This document shows, piece after piece, positions 45,848-57,898 of a DNA stretch of 64,000 nucleotides (within the stretch, counting starts at the first letter, position 1; each line of letters opens with the position of its first letter). The notes under the pieces were generated by a model. The model searched no databases and had not been told where the DNA came from. It saw only the letters and a program-made list of their open reading frames with translations. The DNA is from Populus alba. Its lineage: Eukaryota > Streptophyta > Magnoliopsida > Malpighiales > Salicaceae. The translations under genes were made by a program, and so were the position numbers. The stretch covers positions 5,205,395 to 5,269,394 of the forward strand of contig NC_133298.1 in the NCBI RefSeq assembly GCF_005239225.2. The letters are read 5' to 3'.

Positions 45848-47042
45848 CTCGCACGCTCTTTCTCTGTTGTCTGCAACATACTGCTTAAAATGGCACTACT
45901 CCTGGAAGATTGAGAATGTATCCTTTAATGTATCGATGTTCTTATGACAGATTCGGTTAATTCAGCCACCGGGGCAGGAAAAGAAGATCCCATGATTTGT
46001 TTCTACTTTCTAGAACAGTAATTCAGAGCTAATGAAAATCCGATTGATGAAACCAAGGGAATGCTTAATCTGCTCAAACAGGAAAACTAAGTTGTTTCAA
46101 AAGCAAACATCATGATAAATATAAGAGCACCATGTCAATCGATTCTTGATAAAAGACTTGACAGGCTTTTCGAAATCAATTCTCTACTGTAAAATTAGAA
46201 TTCAATTGATAAATAGATGAATTCGAGATAAAATTCAATTCATTTTATTTCTTATATTATATTATGTAAATAGTTATTTTGAGAAGCTAGTTTTAACATT
46301 AATTTTTATCTTTAGCATAGTAAATCGGAAATTGAATTCAATTATTGCAAACAGCCAGACACGGTTCCGAAACTCCAAGATTTTTTATAAGAATGGATAC
46401 CACCGCCTCCATTTGCAGCAAATCCATGCGCTAATGGATACAGTTTATGATCTCGTTCGATCTTCCTTTGTATATATTGATAAATTATTGTTGTTATTGT
46501 TGTTGTAACAAGGGACTGAGCAATTTATATGTTTCTTAAAAGAAACAATAACATTTATAGTTTGAAAAATAGTAATTCGTGGGCGTTCCCGGCGGGGTAT
46601 TCAGGCAACTGCTGATATGACACATCAAAAACATTGCGAAAACGACGTTTATAATTGGAGGTGAAGACATTGGGAAAAGCGATTTGGAATGATTTCCACT
46701 CTCTTGGAGTTACTTGTAACACCACTTCAAAGTCTGGACAGCTAATCTAGGTAAATGTAAAGATCTGGTTAGAGTGAAGATAACTTGAAAAACAAAACAG
46801 ACGAGTGCTCAAAAGTTGCAGTGGATTCCATGGAACACGAGATCGGGAAAAAAAAAATCATTCATGGATGAACATGTGAATCTCAGAAGCAGGCATGCTC
46901 CCTAAACTGATAAACCACAACTCTGGAGTTCGAGAGAAAACTCTTTAAAAAGATAAGGGAAACACTGTTTGACTTGTGCTTATTCCCCTGGGAAACATCA
47001 ATGGCTGGGAACAAACAAGTCCGGCGGAGTCAGGAACTGAAA
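45848..47042. other. Intergenic, no gene seen
   Basis: Convergent region between the OVATE gene and the 47-kb gene. It presumably holds both 3' UTRs. No domains or repeats noted. Confidence 0.5.
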
Positions 47043-49187
47043 CTACCTCCCTTTGTGGGTAATTAGTTTCCTGTCCTCTTTGAATGGTTGTGTTGATGGA
47101 TCAGATAGGCTCGGCACTCTTGTAACACTACCCTTCCCTTTCTTGGCATTTGGTCCTAGTTCTTCTATCATGTATTTCCAACCATCAATAGGCCTCCTCC
47201 GGCTAAATATGTGAGTCTTGATAAAACTAGCTATCTGCAAGTAGTTGCAGAAAAAAATGTTAGTTAAGCTGGAAAGGAGATTTATAGCTAAGACTAGCTC
47301 AACAAAAGAAGACATAATTTAAAGTGATTTCGAAGACGTCAACTTGCCTGGAATTTGCTGTATGCTATTCGTCGATCAAATTCTTGGAGGAGAATATCTT
47401 CCTCCCTCTGTGACATTTCCCATATATTTCCATCTTGAGCCTTCGCTGTTGTTTCCCAACCATCAGGTTTATTTTTAAACTCGGAGGAGCTTGGGATTTT
47501 TGAGTTGTCCAAGTCATTATTGGCAGTGTCAAAAATTCTGCAATAAGATTTCTATTAGAATTGACAAGTTCACCTATAATCTAACATAAACATCTGGGTT
47601 ATATTCCGACTTGCCAGTAATCCCCCACAAAAAGCAAAGCTTAAAGGATCCAGGAATTCAATAGGGCTAAAAAAGACAACGAATTTATTTTCAAATTTTC
47701 TACACTCCGAAGAGGGCCTATGACATGAGACTATCAGAATAAGATAGAAGAAAACATCGCATCGCACAAACCATAAACCAAATGTACCCAAATTTTTAAT
47801 CCATATAAATCCAAAAGGGCTTTCAGGGAGTGGGAGCAATCAGGGAGCGGGAGCTGTATTGGATTCTTCAATGTGAAGGAAATGTAGCCTTATTGCTTCA
47901 TGGTCATATAAGTATTTTAATTATCAATTTCATTTTTGTGTTCACAACACCATTGATACAGCTATTTTATTATGGAGCATAGCACAGTGAGAAGATCAGA
48001 GAAAAAGTGCATTAAGAAATGCATCCTGTTTAGAAACTTTAAGCATAAAGTTCATACAAGAAGGCAGACTAATTATTTATCAAAAAAAAATAGAATCACA
48101 AGGAAAAGAAAACATGTTCTCACATACGATTTTTCTCTTTGTTACTAATCAAGAAGCTTTAATGAGTAGGATTTGGGATACAAGTTGGAATGGGCTAAAA
48201 ACTATGAATGCCTGGCAAAGAAACCAGCAAACTTCAGTTTTTTATCTTCTTTCAAAACAATATTATGTTGATCACTAGCATAAAATGTGTAGTAATTTGG
48301 TCAACAACAGGCTTTAGTTTCTATAAAGCAACAATCAAAGAATTCTTAAAACCAAACTTTAAAAATCATCAGAAGCGAAATTTCTTAAAATATTTAACAA
48401 ACTTTTATTGTTGTACGTGTAATATATGGTGCTTGGTATTGTTAAGAAGGTTCCTTTATAAAGGTCAATTTGATTATTAACTAAACCACCAGCCTCACCA
48501 ATTTCTCTTGGAATGAGATTTATCTATCATTTCTAAGAGACAATTACACAAGTGTATTGATCTGGTGATCGTGATGGTCATTTGGTAGTTTAGCCTCACA
48601 AACCAATTCAGTTTTAGATCAGAAATAATTAAATTATACAACTAATTGTAAATAGCATTGGATGGATGGAAGAAAGGGACGTACTCGGAGCAGCTATCAA
48701 GCAATCTGTCGATATCATCAGGAGAAGAATCTCCCGATGTAGCATTCATAGCCTCCTCCTGCTGCTTCTCAATTTCCTTGGTCCATAATCCAGCATGAAT
48801 TCTTTGCTTCTTCAATCTGTAATCTTTTTTCATAGTGTCCAAATTATAGAGCGAATCACCTCCATTTTTATTATTATCATTCTTTGGCTGTGGTTGTGGC
48901 TGGGTTTTCCGCCGCTCATCCCAGTTATCATTCATTTCTTCAACAAAAGCTTTGGTCTCAGCGTCCTCTATCCCTGTGGGTGAAGAGAAATTCACGTCCA
49001 ATTCCCATGGAGCTCTGTTCTTAGCTGTTAGATCCTCTGGTAGCCATGCTGTTTCCCACGCATCATTCCATTCATCCTCCCCTTTTTTGGTTGAAAATGA
49101 TTGAAATAATTGGCTCACTCCATTTATTCTGCATCTTTCTTTAATTCTACTACAACTTGCTGCTGCTATCTGTCGAACAGAAAGCAT
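47043..49187 (-). CDS. Probable mitochondrial protein of unknown function (294 aa; GCD1-like?)
   Basis: Three coding exons, 49187-48685, 47537-47348 and 47234-47043, phases 2 and 0, 294 residues. The N-terminus (MLSVRQIAAASCSRIKERCR, then FQSFSTKKG) is basic and Ser-rich without acids, a typical mitochondrial presequence. The mature part is hydrophilic with conserved-looking DEWNDAWETAWLPEDL, RAPWELDVNF and EEDILLQEFDRRIAYSKFQI. It reminds me of the plant GAMETE CELL DEFECTIVE 1 type protein linked to mitoribosomes, but this is a tentative memory and no symbol is given. The second coding intron has a GC donor (CAG|GCAAGT). A long 5' UTR intron is likely (50383-49208), with the leader exon at about 50384-50560. 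Confidence 0.75.
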
Positions 49188-50560
49188 TCTTTGTTCTCTT
49201 CACTTGACTGCAAGAAATAACAGATAATAGAATTTAGTATTTACTGGATCTATGACCCACACACCGCTGCAGGTCAACTTGCTAAGCTGTTTTGAATGAC
49301 AACAACTTTTGACGAAACAAGATGTCAAGGTTTAGATTAAAAAATTATTTTTTTTCAAATTATTTTGAAGGAAAGCAATGATCAAACTAAAAAGAAAATA
49401 GAAGCAAGGTGTATGAATCAAATTACACAAACAACATGTCAGGATATCAGTTTTTTATTTCGCATGTCTAGCTAGCAGCCTGTATACAATGCCATAAGCC
49501 TCATTCAAAAGTCCCAAAGTACTCATACACAGATAAGCATCCCTTTTTCCTCCTATTTTCTTCCTCAATAACCATAATAAACCCACAACCGCAAAACCTA
49601 AACTCTCAAATCAAACCAATAAAGCATATTAAAAATCTTCCGAAATTAAGACCTCTGTCCACCATCACCAAAAAAACAGAAATGAAAAGATCCAAATTCC
49701 AACAAAACCCAGTAATAAAGACTCACTCATCCTTGAAAAGTTCAAGCAGAGGAAACTAAGGTTCTTCGAAAACCACCACCCAACAATCATCAACAAGTCC
49801 TACCAGTGTTCAGACAGTGAATAAGAAAGAGTGCAGGTTGGAGAAGATGATCAAAGAAGTCCATAACAGCCATAGCCAATACCATAATCACATCTCAAAT
49901 ACAATCAAAAGTCTCTTTTCTCAATAAAAAAATCCAACTTTCACCTATGTGAACTAGCAACTAAGCCACATGACAACAGAATTGAAATAAAACTTTATTA
50001 CAACAAATGATTCAATAACAAAACAAATCAAAACTCCAACTTCAAAAATCACCAAACTTTGTATGACATACTTAATCGTATCACCGCACCAATCAAAGAG
50101 ATTAACTAAACAAGAAAATAAACAGACCCCGGATAAAAAAAAAAAAAAAAGAGTTGGAGAGCAGTTAAGTGTAAAAAAGTGAACTTTTAGAGTTAAGATT
50201 AATGGGTTTTAAGGATTAATTTAAGTTAAGAAAAAAAACGACCACACCAAGTTTGGAAGATAAAGAAAGAGTGAATTTTAGGCCAGACAAAAATAAAATA
50301 ATTTTTCTCAAAAAAAAAAAAAAAAGAGCTACGAACATCTCTAACTCAAGAAATGAAAAGAAGAGAACAAGAGAGAGAAATACCCGAGTACACGAAAAAA
50401 TCTCAACTTGGCGACGATGACTCGGGGACTCGGAGAAATTCAGGTCCAGCTCTGGTAAACTTGTAAGGAGACGTTTCGAAACCACTGTACAAAGACAACA
50501 GCAAAGGTAGACAGCAGGCGAGAAGAGAAGAATATGAGAAAGCCTTGAGCTCTGTTTGGA

Positions 50561-51659
50561 CTCGAGGCTAGAACATTTGAGTGGAAACCTTACAATTAGC
50601 CCCTAATGTATTATATAATGTTTAGTTAAGTTGCAAGACAGAATAGTTTCTCAATTAGGTCCTAAATGACAAAAAGATTTCTAATTCGGATCTTTTATCC
50701 ATTTTTTGTGCCCAATTTTATATAAAATGATTATTGGGTCAGTACTAAATAACATACTATTACTATGGAAAAAGAACCCAATTGAGAAATGATTGAAACA
50801 TTTTGGACCTAATTAATAAAATATATTGACTTGGTGACTTAATTGAGAATCGATATATAGATTAGGAACTAAATTCATATAGAGTTACAATATGGAGGCT
50901 AAATTGAGGTTTCGCCATTGAAGAAAGCATTTTTTTTTAGATTTTTTTAGATTTACTTTTGTAAGTTTCCCTTTCTCTTCTGCCTTTTCAATGATGTGAA
51001 CCAACACAAGACTGTATAACTAACTAATCATATAGTGGAAGATGTTAGGAACCATTAGTAGTAGTTCCAGAATACTTGATGTGGATGATGTACCGATATC
51101 TTCTTTGGGCATGGATCCAAGTTTTGGAGATTTTATCCTTCGTATTTGTGTTCTGCAAGCATAATCTTTGCTTGCAAAACTACCGGAGACAGATAGCGAA
51201 TTGAACAGTTTTAGTAACATGAGTTCAGGTATTAGCTTACTGCCTGTTTTTGTTTAATGCTCCTACACAGTACCCTGGGGAAGACACTCTGTTCCCCATG
51301 GTGTTCAGCTTGCACATCCTACACTCTAGAAAATACTGGCTCTACCTCCTCTAGTCAAGCCCGATGGTTGCCTACTGCATAATTCCTAGGAGTGAATCCT
51401 CATACTAGTGATTACATCCATCTCAACCGGTTTCTTTTTGCAAAGTGATTTTAGATTCTGTGAATTTTGTGCCTTAGATTAAGAAGCAAAGGCGTAGAAA
51501 GTTGGATTCAGCTTCATAATGACGGTAATGGCCATAAGGATGTAAGAACTCAATGTATATGTTGGAATAGAATCATTAAACAGCCAAACATCTCTGCTCT
51601 GATTTGCTTGTCTACAAAATTTGATGGTGTTGATTTTGCAGACTAAAAATTCAGTGCTT
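50561..51659. other. Intergenic, no gene seen
   Basis: Promoter side of the 47-kb gene and 3' region of the lectin receptor kinase. AT-rich, no supported features. Confidence 0.5.
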
Positions 51660-53690
51660 TCACTTGAAAAGAGTGCAGGAATAGCCAGTGCAGAGACCAG
51701 TATTGGCGCTGCTGTAGGGAAAAAGAGCAACAGGCCTATTTGGTGGCAACTCCGGAATCGGTCCATCCAGGTTCAGAAACTCCACCGCCTCCTCCATGCA
51801 TGGCCTGCCTTTGTTCTCATTTAGTGTACAAAGCAGTCCAATCTCCGACACTCTAATTGCTTGTTCCAAGTTCACCATGGAGCCCATCCTCCTGTCCACC
51901 AATCTTGCCTTCTCATCAATCTCATGCATTCTCCATGCGAAATCCAACAAATCCCTCTCGTCTTGCCTCAACTCAGACTCCAGCCTTCCTCTCCCAGAAA
52001 CAACTTCCAACACAAAAATGCCAAATTCAAACACATCAGCCTTTTGACTCACGGTTGCTTCGAAACGTTGCGACTCGGTGGAAGAGAGCACGAAGCCAAA
52101 GTCGCCCAGAACTGCTCTGAAGCTAACATCAAGAAAGACACTGGTAGTTTTCATGTTCTTGTGAGCTAGCTGCTTTGAGTGGAGGAAACTGAGTGCATCT
52201 GCAACATCTTTAACTACTTTCAACCGCCGAGTCCATGGAAGCACGCCAGCCCCAAATAGCCATTTGTCGAGGCTTCCATTTGGATAGAAGTCATACACAA
52301 CCATGGTTTCACGATTATCCTGACACCATCCTCTGATAGGAACCAAGTTGGGGTGTCGAACTCGGCTAATGGTACTGATCTGTTTGAGCAATCTTCGTCT
52401 ATCCAATCCAATTTGTGAACTCAAAAATTGAGCAGAGAAACGTTTAATGGCCACTTGACAACCATTTGGAAGCTTCCCTCTGTAGTAAATACCTTTGGAA
52501 TCGCTGCCTAGTATTTCATACTCGTGAAAACCCCGAGTGGCAGAGGAAACTTCAGAGATGGTGAAGCGACGGGGTTTGTTGGGAGGCCTTGGTCGTTGCC
52601 TTTTATCTGGCAATATCACAGCCTCAGTTTGATTATTTCTGCGCCTGCCGTTGTAGAAAAGACTGGCAAACACAGCTATAGCCAGTGCCATCACACAAAT
52701 GAAAATCAACAAACTGGTTGGGGGTTCTTTCTTTGAGCTATGTGACGCTGAACTTTGAACACCTTGATCATATTGCTCCATGATCTTACTCTCACATGTC
52801 TCTGCAGTTGGGGCACGGAGAGAGGCTTGGCTTGTAGAAGTGAAGTTCCACGAGTATACATTGTGAATTTGGGTCATCTCGCCAGTTGAAGCTGAGAATC
52901 CAACAAACATGTATTCATTGAGAAAAGGGGAGAGATCAAGAGAACCAGAGAAGATGGGCTTCGATCCAAGGCTAACTTCCATCCAGCTTCGTGAACCATT
53001 ATATGCTATCTTAGCTTGGTGAATCAAACCATCCTTGAGGTAGACGCCGACATCTGAAGCATTTACAGTCGTGGTGGAAATGATGCTGCCAAGATTGATT
53101 CCCACATGATTGTCATTTGGATCACCAAATTCAGGATTATGACGGGTATCAAACTCAACAGCAACAGCTTTATAATTGTCCTCACAGGCATCATTGAGCA
53201 TGGCCAGCCATGGTCCCGGCCTACCCACGGTGAACTCATCAGGCACCACAATAAAGGCAAGGCCACTGCCTCCACTATTATTGTAACCACCTGTAGAGTT
53301 GACATGAGATTCAGCACTAGAGTTGCTAAATTGGAAAGAGAAGGTGGTCTCGAAGGAAGCTGGAGTACCAGTGAGCGGATCGAGCATACGGATAGGATAA
53401 GCATAGATGGCTCGTCCTGCTTGATGTCTCAGATCTAACTGCGATTCTTCAGGAATTTGGATAGCTCCCTTTTCATCTGAAAACCTGGCGCTACCTAAAA
53501 GCTTAACCTCATGTACAATTTTGGGATCATCTAGCCTAAAATCTGAGAAGAAAAGATGTTTGGTCACTGTAACTGCAGGTCCAGTTATCTGCTTCTTCCC
53601 GTCAGCTAAAATTGGATATGCTACAAACACTACAATAGTTGCTGAGAATAAAAACGAGAAGCAGCAGTAAGAACCCATTATAGTGGACAA
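51660..53690 (-). CDS. L-type lectin-domain receptor kinase, predicted pseudokinase (676 aa, intronless)
   Basis: Single exon, as usual for L-type LecRKs. Signal peptide to about residue 29. The legume-lectin domain spans about 40-285 and includes the metal-site segment EFDTRHNPEFGDPNDNHVGI (179-198). The transmembrane helix is 326-346, and the kinase-like domain about 390-645. The ATP lysine is present (VAIK416), but the Gly loop is GSDSKG (395-400). The HRD catalytic motif is H510-K-N, so the catalytic Asp is Asn. DFG (530-532) is kept, yet only about 18 residues separate it from ADVFEFG, so most of the activation segment and the APE motif are missing. It probably binds an extracellular ligand and signals through partners rather than by phosphorylation (inference). 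The frame is fully open, so it is not simply decayed. Confidence 0.93.
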   Translation of the reverse strand: MSTIMGSYCCFSFLFSATIVVFVAYPILADGKKQITGPAVTVTKHLFFSDFRLDDPKIVHEVKLLGSARFSDEKGAIQIPEESQLDLRHQAGRAIYAYPIRMLDPLTGTPASFETTFSFQFSNSSAESHVNSTGGYNNSGGSGLAFIVVPDEFTVGRPGPWLAMLNDACEDNYKAVAVEFDTRHNPEFGDPNDNHVGINLGSIISTTTVNASDVGVYLKDGLIHQAKIAYNGSRSWMEVSLGSKPIFSGSLDLSPFLNEYMFVGFSASTGEMTQIHNVYSWNFTSTSQASLRAPTAETCESKIMEQYDQGVQSSASHSSKKEPPTSLLIFICVMALAIAVFASLFYNGRRRNNQTEAVILPDKRQRPRPPNKPRRFTISEVSSATRGFHEYEILGSDSKGIYYRGKLPNGCQVAIKRFSAQFLSSQIGLDRRRLLKQISTISRVRHPNLVPIRGWCQDNRETMVVYDFYPNGSLDKWLFGAGVLPWTRRLKVVKDVADALSFLHSKQLAHKNMKTTSVFLDVSFRAVLGDFGFVLSSTESQRFEATVSQKADVFEFGIFVLEVVSGRGRLESELRQDERDLLDFAWRMHEIDEKARLVDRRMGSMVNLEQAIRVSEIGLLCTLNENKGRPCMEEAVEFLNLDGPIPELPPNRPVALFPYSSANTGLCTGYSCTLFK

Positions 53691-54739
53691 AGAAGAACAA
53701 GAGCTGAACTGCAGAAGAAAAGTTCCTTACTGCTAAGATAAATATTGGAAGAGTTTGCTAAATAGACGACTCCGTTCCACCACCTGTCCTGTATACTGAA
53801 CTTGATAGTGTGTTATTTGTCCACAAGTGAACAAAATCATCCACTTGTCCTGGTTTGAAGATCTTAAAAAGGGATATCCTCATCATGGTATAATGGCTGA
53901 TAGTGACTTGTAACATCGAGTGTTTTAGCTTCATTCCTTCATGGGGTATAGCTATGGTTGTCTGAGGTGAATAATGATTTCTGAGTCATATTCTAGGGTC
54001 CCTCCTTGTCTTCCATTTTGGCTTCCCGGTTGTATAATCGAAGAAGGCCACCCTGTATTCCGCCGCCCAATTGAATGAGAAGGGCCATCAATCAATATAC
54101 CTTTCCATATTGTTCTAAAGTCTAAATTATTGCAATCAGTTAATTGGTAGGCAGAAGGTACATGTCATCTTCTTTGAAGGATAAATTATAAGTTGATGAT
54201 GCAGTCAAAAAACTTCATACAAAAATTAGGATTTTCATGGTTGAGTTGGGGGCTTGACTGATCGGAAAAATCAAGATGACTCATGAACATGGAACTTTTT
54301 CAATGGTTAAGCTGGTATGTGTAAAGAGAAAAGGAAAAATATAAAGGAAAAGAAAAGAAAAAATAAAATTGATTTTAGGTGGGCATGGTAGCTCTCGGTG
54401 CCATGGTTGTAGTGCATGCATCCTATTGATGAAAAACGTTGATGATGATCTTCTATTAAGGTAGAAAAAGGTAATTGCCCTGCATAGAATAAACCAATAT
54501 GAGAAGTTTGTAAGAACAGCTCATGGAAACCCAAAAAAAGTAGAAAGGCATGTCGGGTAGGATTGGTTAGACCGAGGCAGCATGGGTTTGGGATGAACTT
54601 CTGCTAGAAAATTCCAGCAGCTTGGGTGGAGAATTTTTTATCTTTTTTTTTTCAAAAAAATCTTTGGTGCACCATCACAAGCACCAAAAGATAAATGCAC
54701 ATTTTAGGTTGGTTTGAGACTGCTAATGTGTTAGGTTTA

Positions 54740-54930
54740 GAGCTTCTTCGGCAGTTTAGTTATAGTTATTTTTTAAATAATTTTTCGTGTTAAAATATAT
54801 GTTAATAATATTTTTTATTTTTTAAAATTTATTTTTAATATTAAAATTATTTAAAAACACTAAAAATATATTAATTTGAAGTTAATAAAAAATATAATTT
54901 TTTTTTAAAAAACACTTTTGAAACAAAAAA
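54740..54930. repeat. MITE-like AT-rich dispersed repeat
   Basis: Contains 'tgttaaaatatatgttaata', 'attttttattttttaaaatt', 'atttttaatattaa' and 'aaaaacacttttgaaac', the family order also seen at 57300-57510. Confidence 0.5.
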
Positions 54931-54965
54931 AAAAAAAATAAATTCTTACCTCAATTTTGAATATG

Positions 54966-55105
54966 ATTATGGATGTTTGGAATAGTAATAATAATTATTT
55001 TTTAAATTATATTTTTATTTAAAAATATATTAAAATAATAATTTTTTATTTTTTATTTTATTTTTAATATTAACACATTAGAAACACTAAAATAAAAAAA
55101 CCTAT
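54966..55105. repeat. MITE-like AT-rich dispersed repeat, partial
   Basis: Starts 'atggatgtttggaatagtaa' and has the 'aaaatatattaaaataataa' and 'taatattaacacattag' words of the same family. It ends abruptly. Confidence 0.45.
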
Positions 55106-55352
55106 ATCATTCTTCATATCTTCTTGAAAGAGATTCTTTGCCTCCCAGTCTGACAAGACGGCAACGAGAAAATCTATCTTGGAGCCCATTTCAAGACATG
55201 CATATGGGCTTCAAGGTGTCTGAATAATTTTACAAGTACCATCATCATGATGATCACATCCAGAAACAATCCCCAATCCCTACTTTTTTAAGATCAAGTA
55301 CTATCCAATATTATCAGCATCTGTTTCTCTCTTAATCGCCTTTTGATATATT

Positions 55353-57238
55353 TTAGTTATATGTCCATTGATACCGCGGGTCAATTATTTTTTGCATTTC
55401 AAAAATAATTAAGATCTAAAAGTGTTAAGTTTTTTTGTAAAGTTATACCTGAAAGTCTTAGGTTTAGTTGCAACCTGACTCAAGAGTAATATTTATAATA
55501 TTAATAATAACATTAAACTTGGGTTAACCCTTAACATAAAAGTGTCTGGACTACAATACCAGACCCAATAGCATTGGACGTGGATATAGCTACAAGGTCG
55601 TGTCATAAAAGTGTGATAATTAAATAAATTAGTTAAAAAAGAAAAAAACAAAGAAAAAAAACCAACAGGAAAAAAAAAACTAATGAAAAAAAAAATGAAT
55701 TAATTGGGTTAACCCTTCAAATCAGGTTAACCTGTCATACCTTGAATTCGCATCGTGAAAGTTTGATAATTAAAAAGGAAAAAATAAATTAATGGGTTAA
55801 CCCAGAATTAACTGGACTAACTCGTCAAATTAGGTTAACCTATCAAACCCGGAATCCGTGTTATAAAAGTTTGATAACTAAATAGAAAAAAATTTAACAT
55901 CAACAATTTAAATTAAATGAAAAAAATTAATTTAAAAGAAAAAAAAAAGCAAAAAACAAATTATAGATTAACTCATCAAACCAAGTTAACCCGTTAAACC
56001 CCAGATCCGTGTCATGAATGTCTGGTAACTAAATTAAAAAAAAAAGCGAACATTAACAAACTGAACTAAACAAAAAAAATTAATTAAAAATAAACAATAA
56101 AAAAAATCTGGATTAACTCGTTAAATCATGTTAACCAGTTAAACCCAGGATATGTGTCATGAAAGTCTGATAATTAAAAAAAAAATTTAACATTAACAAA
56201 CTAAATTAAACAAAAAAATTATGAAAATAAAAATAAATAAAAAAATTGACGGGTCAACCAAGAATTAACTGGGTTTACCCGTGAAACTTGGATATGTGTC
56301 TTGAAAGTCTAATAACTAAATAGAAAGAAATTTAATATTAACAAACTAAACTAAACGAAAAAAATTAATTAAAAAGAATAAAAAGCAAAAAAAAAATCAT
56401 AGGTTAACTTGTTAAATCTGAAAAACGTGTGTCATGAAAGTCTAATAACTAAATAGAAAGAAATTTAACATTAACAAACTAAACTAAATGAAAAAAAATT
56501 AATTAAAAAGAATAAAAAAAAAAAACAATTAGGTTAACCCGTTAAATCCGGAAAACGTGTCATGAAAATCTGATAACTAAATAAAAAAATTTAACATTAA
56601 TAAACTAAATTAAACAAAATAATTTTGTTAAAAGAAAAAAAAACAAAGAAAGAAGCAAAAAAAATATTCTCAAAAGGCATAAAAAAAAAAAGCTAAAAAA
56701 AGACAACTTAAAAAAAAAAAATTAAGCAATAGGGATAGAGTTTTACTGAAGAAAAAGAAAAAAAATCCGAATTAATTGGGTTTACCCTCAAACCAAGCTA
56801 ACCCGTCAAACCCAGGATTTGTGTCATGAAAGTTTGATAACTGCATAAAAAAAAATTGACAGGTTAAGCCCATAATTAATTTGGTTAACCCATGAAACCA
56901 GGTTAACCCATAATTAATTTAACAAAATAAATTAAACAAAAAAATTAATTAAAAAGAAAAACCAGAAAAAAAAAATCTAAGTTAACCCGTTAAACCCGGA
57001 ATGCGTGTTATAAAAGTTTGAGATAGAAAAAAAAATTAACATTAATAAAAAAAATTTAAAAAAATATCCATTAAAAAAATAAAGAAAAGATGAAGAAAAA
57101 AAACAACCTAAAAAAAAGCAAAAAGCAAAAAGTAAAAAATAAAAAAATAAAATGACAGCTCAACTTTTACTTGTACTGCACTGTTAGTCCACGGTAAAAG
57201 ACTAAGCTTTTTTAGCTATATATATATATATATATATA
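55353..57238 (-). mobile_element. Helitron-like element C (about 1.9 kb, degenerate ends)
   Basis: Same interior as elements A, B1 and B2: 'tttgataactaaatag', 'acattaacaaactaaa', 'gggttaaccc' subrepeats and the 'ccaagtttaatgttattatt' region near the 3' end. On the minus strand the 3' end reads GACCCGCGG...ATGGACATATAACTAA, a worn version of the hairpin-plus-CTRR end. The 5' end has decayed into an AT run beside 'agctaaaaaa'. Limits are accurate to perhaps 20 bp. Confidence 0.5.
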
Positions 57239-57299
57239 TTTGGATGTGTGTTCAACATTATTCTGAATTATTGTTAACAACTCAATACAATTTTAAAAC

Positions 57300-57510
57300 T
57301 AGATTTGATATGAGTGTGGTTATTGTTTTTTTAAAAAGGTTTTTTTATTTAAAAATATATTAAAATAATATATTTTTTTACTTTTTAAAAATTATTTTTG
57401 ACATCAGTATATTAAAATAATTTGAAAACAAAAAAAAATATTAATTTAAAATAATAAAAAAAAAATTAATTTTTTTAAAAATACTTTTAAAATACAAAAA
57501 TAAATAGGGT
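57300..57510. repeat. MITE-like AT-rich dispersed repeat
   Basis: Carries 'tttaaaaatatattaaaata', 'attatttttgacatcagtat', 'attaaaataatttgaaaac' and 'aaaaatacttttaaaatac', the clearest copy of this family in the window. Confidence 0.55.
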
Positions 57511-57892
57511 TGAAGTGTGTTTTTATTTATAAGCTGCGTGTATCTTGTAAGCAAATTGGATTTTGTTGTTTATTATTAAAATATTTAATTTTAAAAGAAA
57601 ATTTATAGATCTTTTTTAATTAATGTTTTTTTAATGTTATCAGTGTTTTTTCAAAATATTAATGTAAGATAATAATTATATTGATGTTATTTTTATACAT
57701 AAGAATATAATTATTTAAATTAAAAACTGAGGCTAAAAGATATTAATTCTTAAGATTAAAAAATCGAACATCACTGGAATAAAATAGTTATCACTATTTA
57801 TTGTTTAGTCATACGTGTGTGTGTGTGTATCATTGTACCAAAAAATAAAAAAACTGAAATATATATCTTATAGTTATAACTCAAAAGCCGAT

Positions 57893-57898
57893 TGGGCC
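57893..57898 (+). promoter_or_regulatory. Site II-type element (TGGGCC) in the SR34A promoter
   Basis: TGGGCC lies upstream of the SR34A leader. A telo-box-like AAACCCTAG follows in the leader at about 58043. This pair is common in plant genes for growth and RNA metabolism. Functional use here is inferred. Confidence 0.35.

Larger units (their letters stand above)
53691..57886. other. Intergenic, transposon-rich
   Basis: Upstream of the receptor kinase. Contains several MITE-like repeats and one Helitron-like element (separate entries), plus a GT run near 57815. No gene is supported. Confidence 0.6.
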
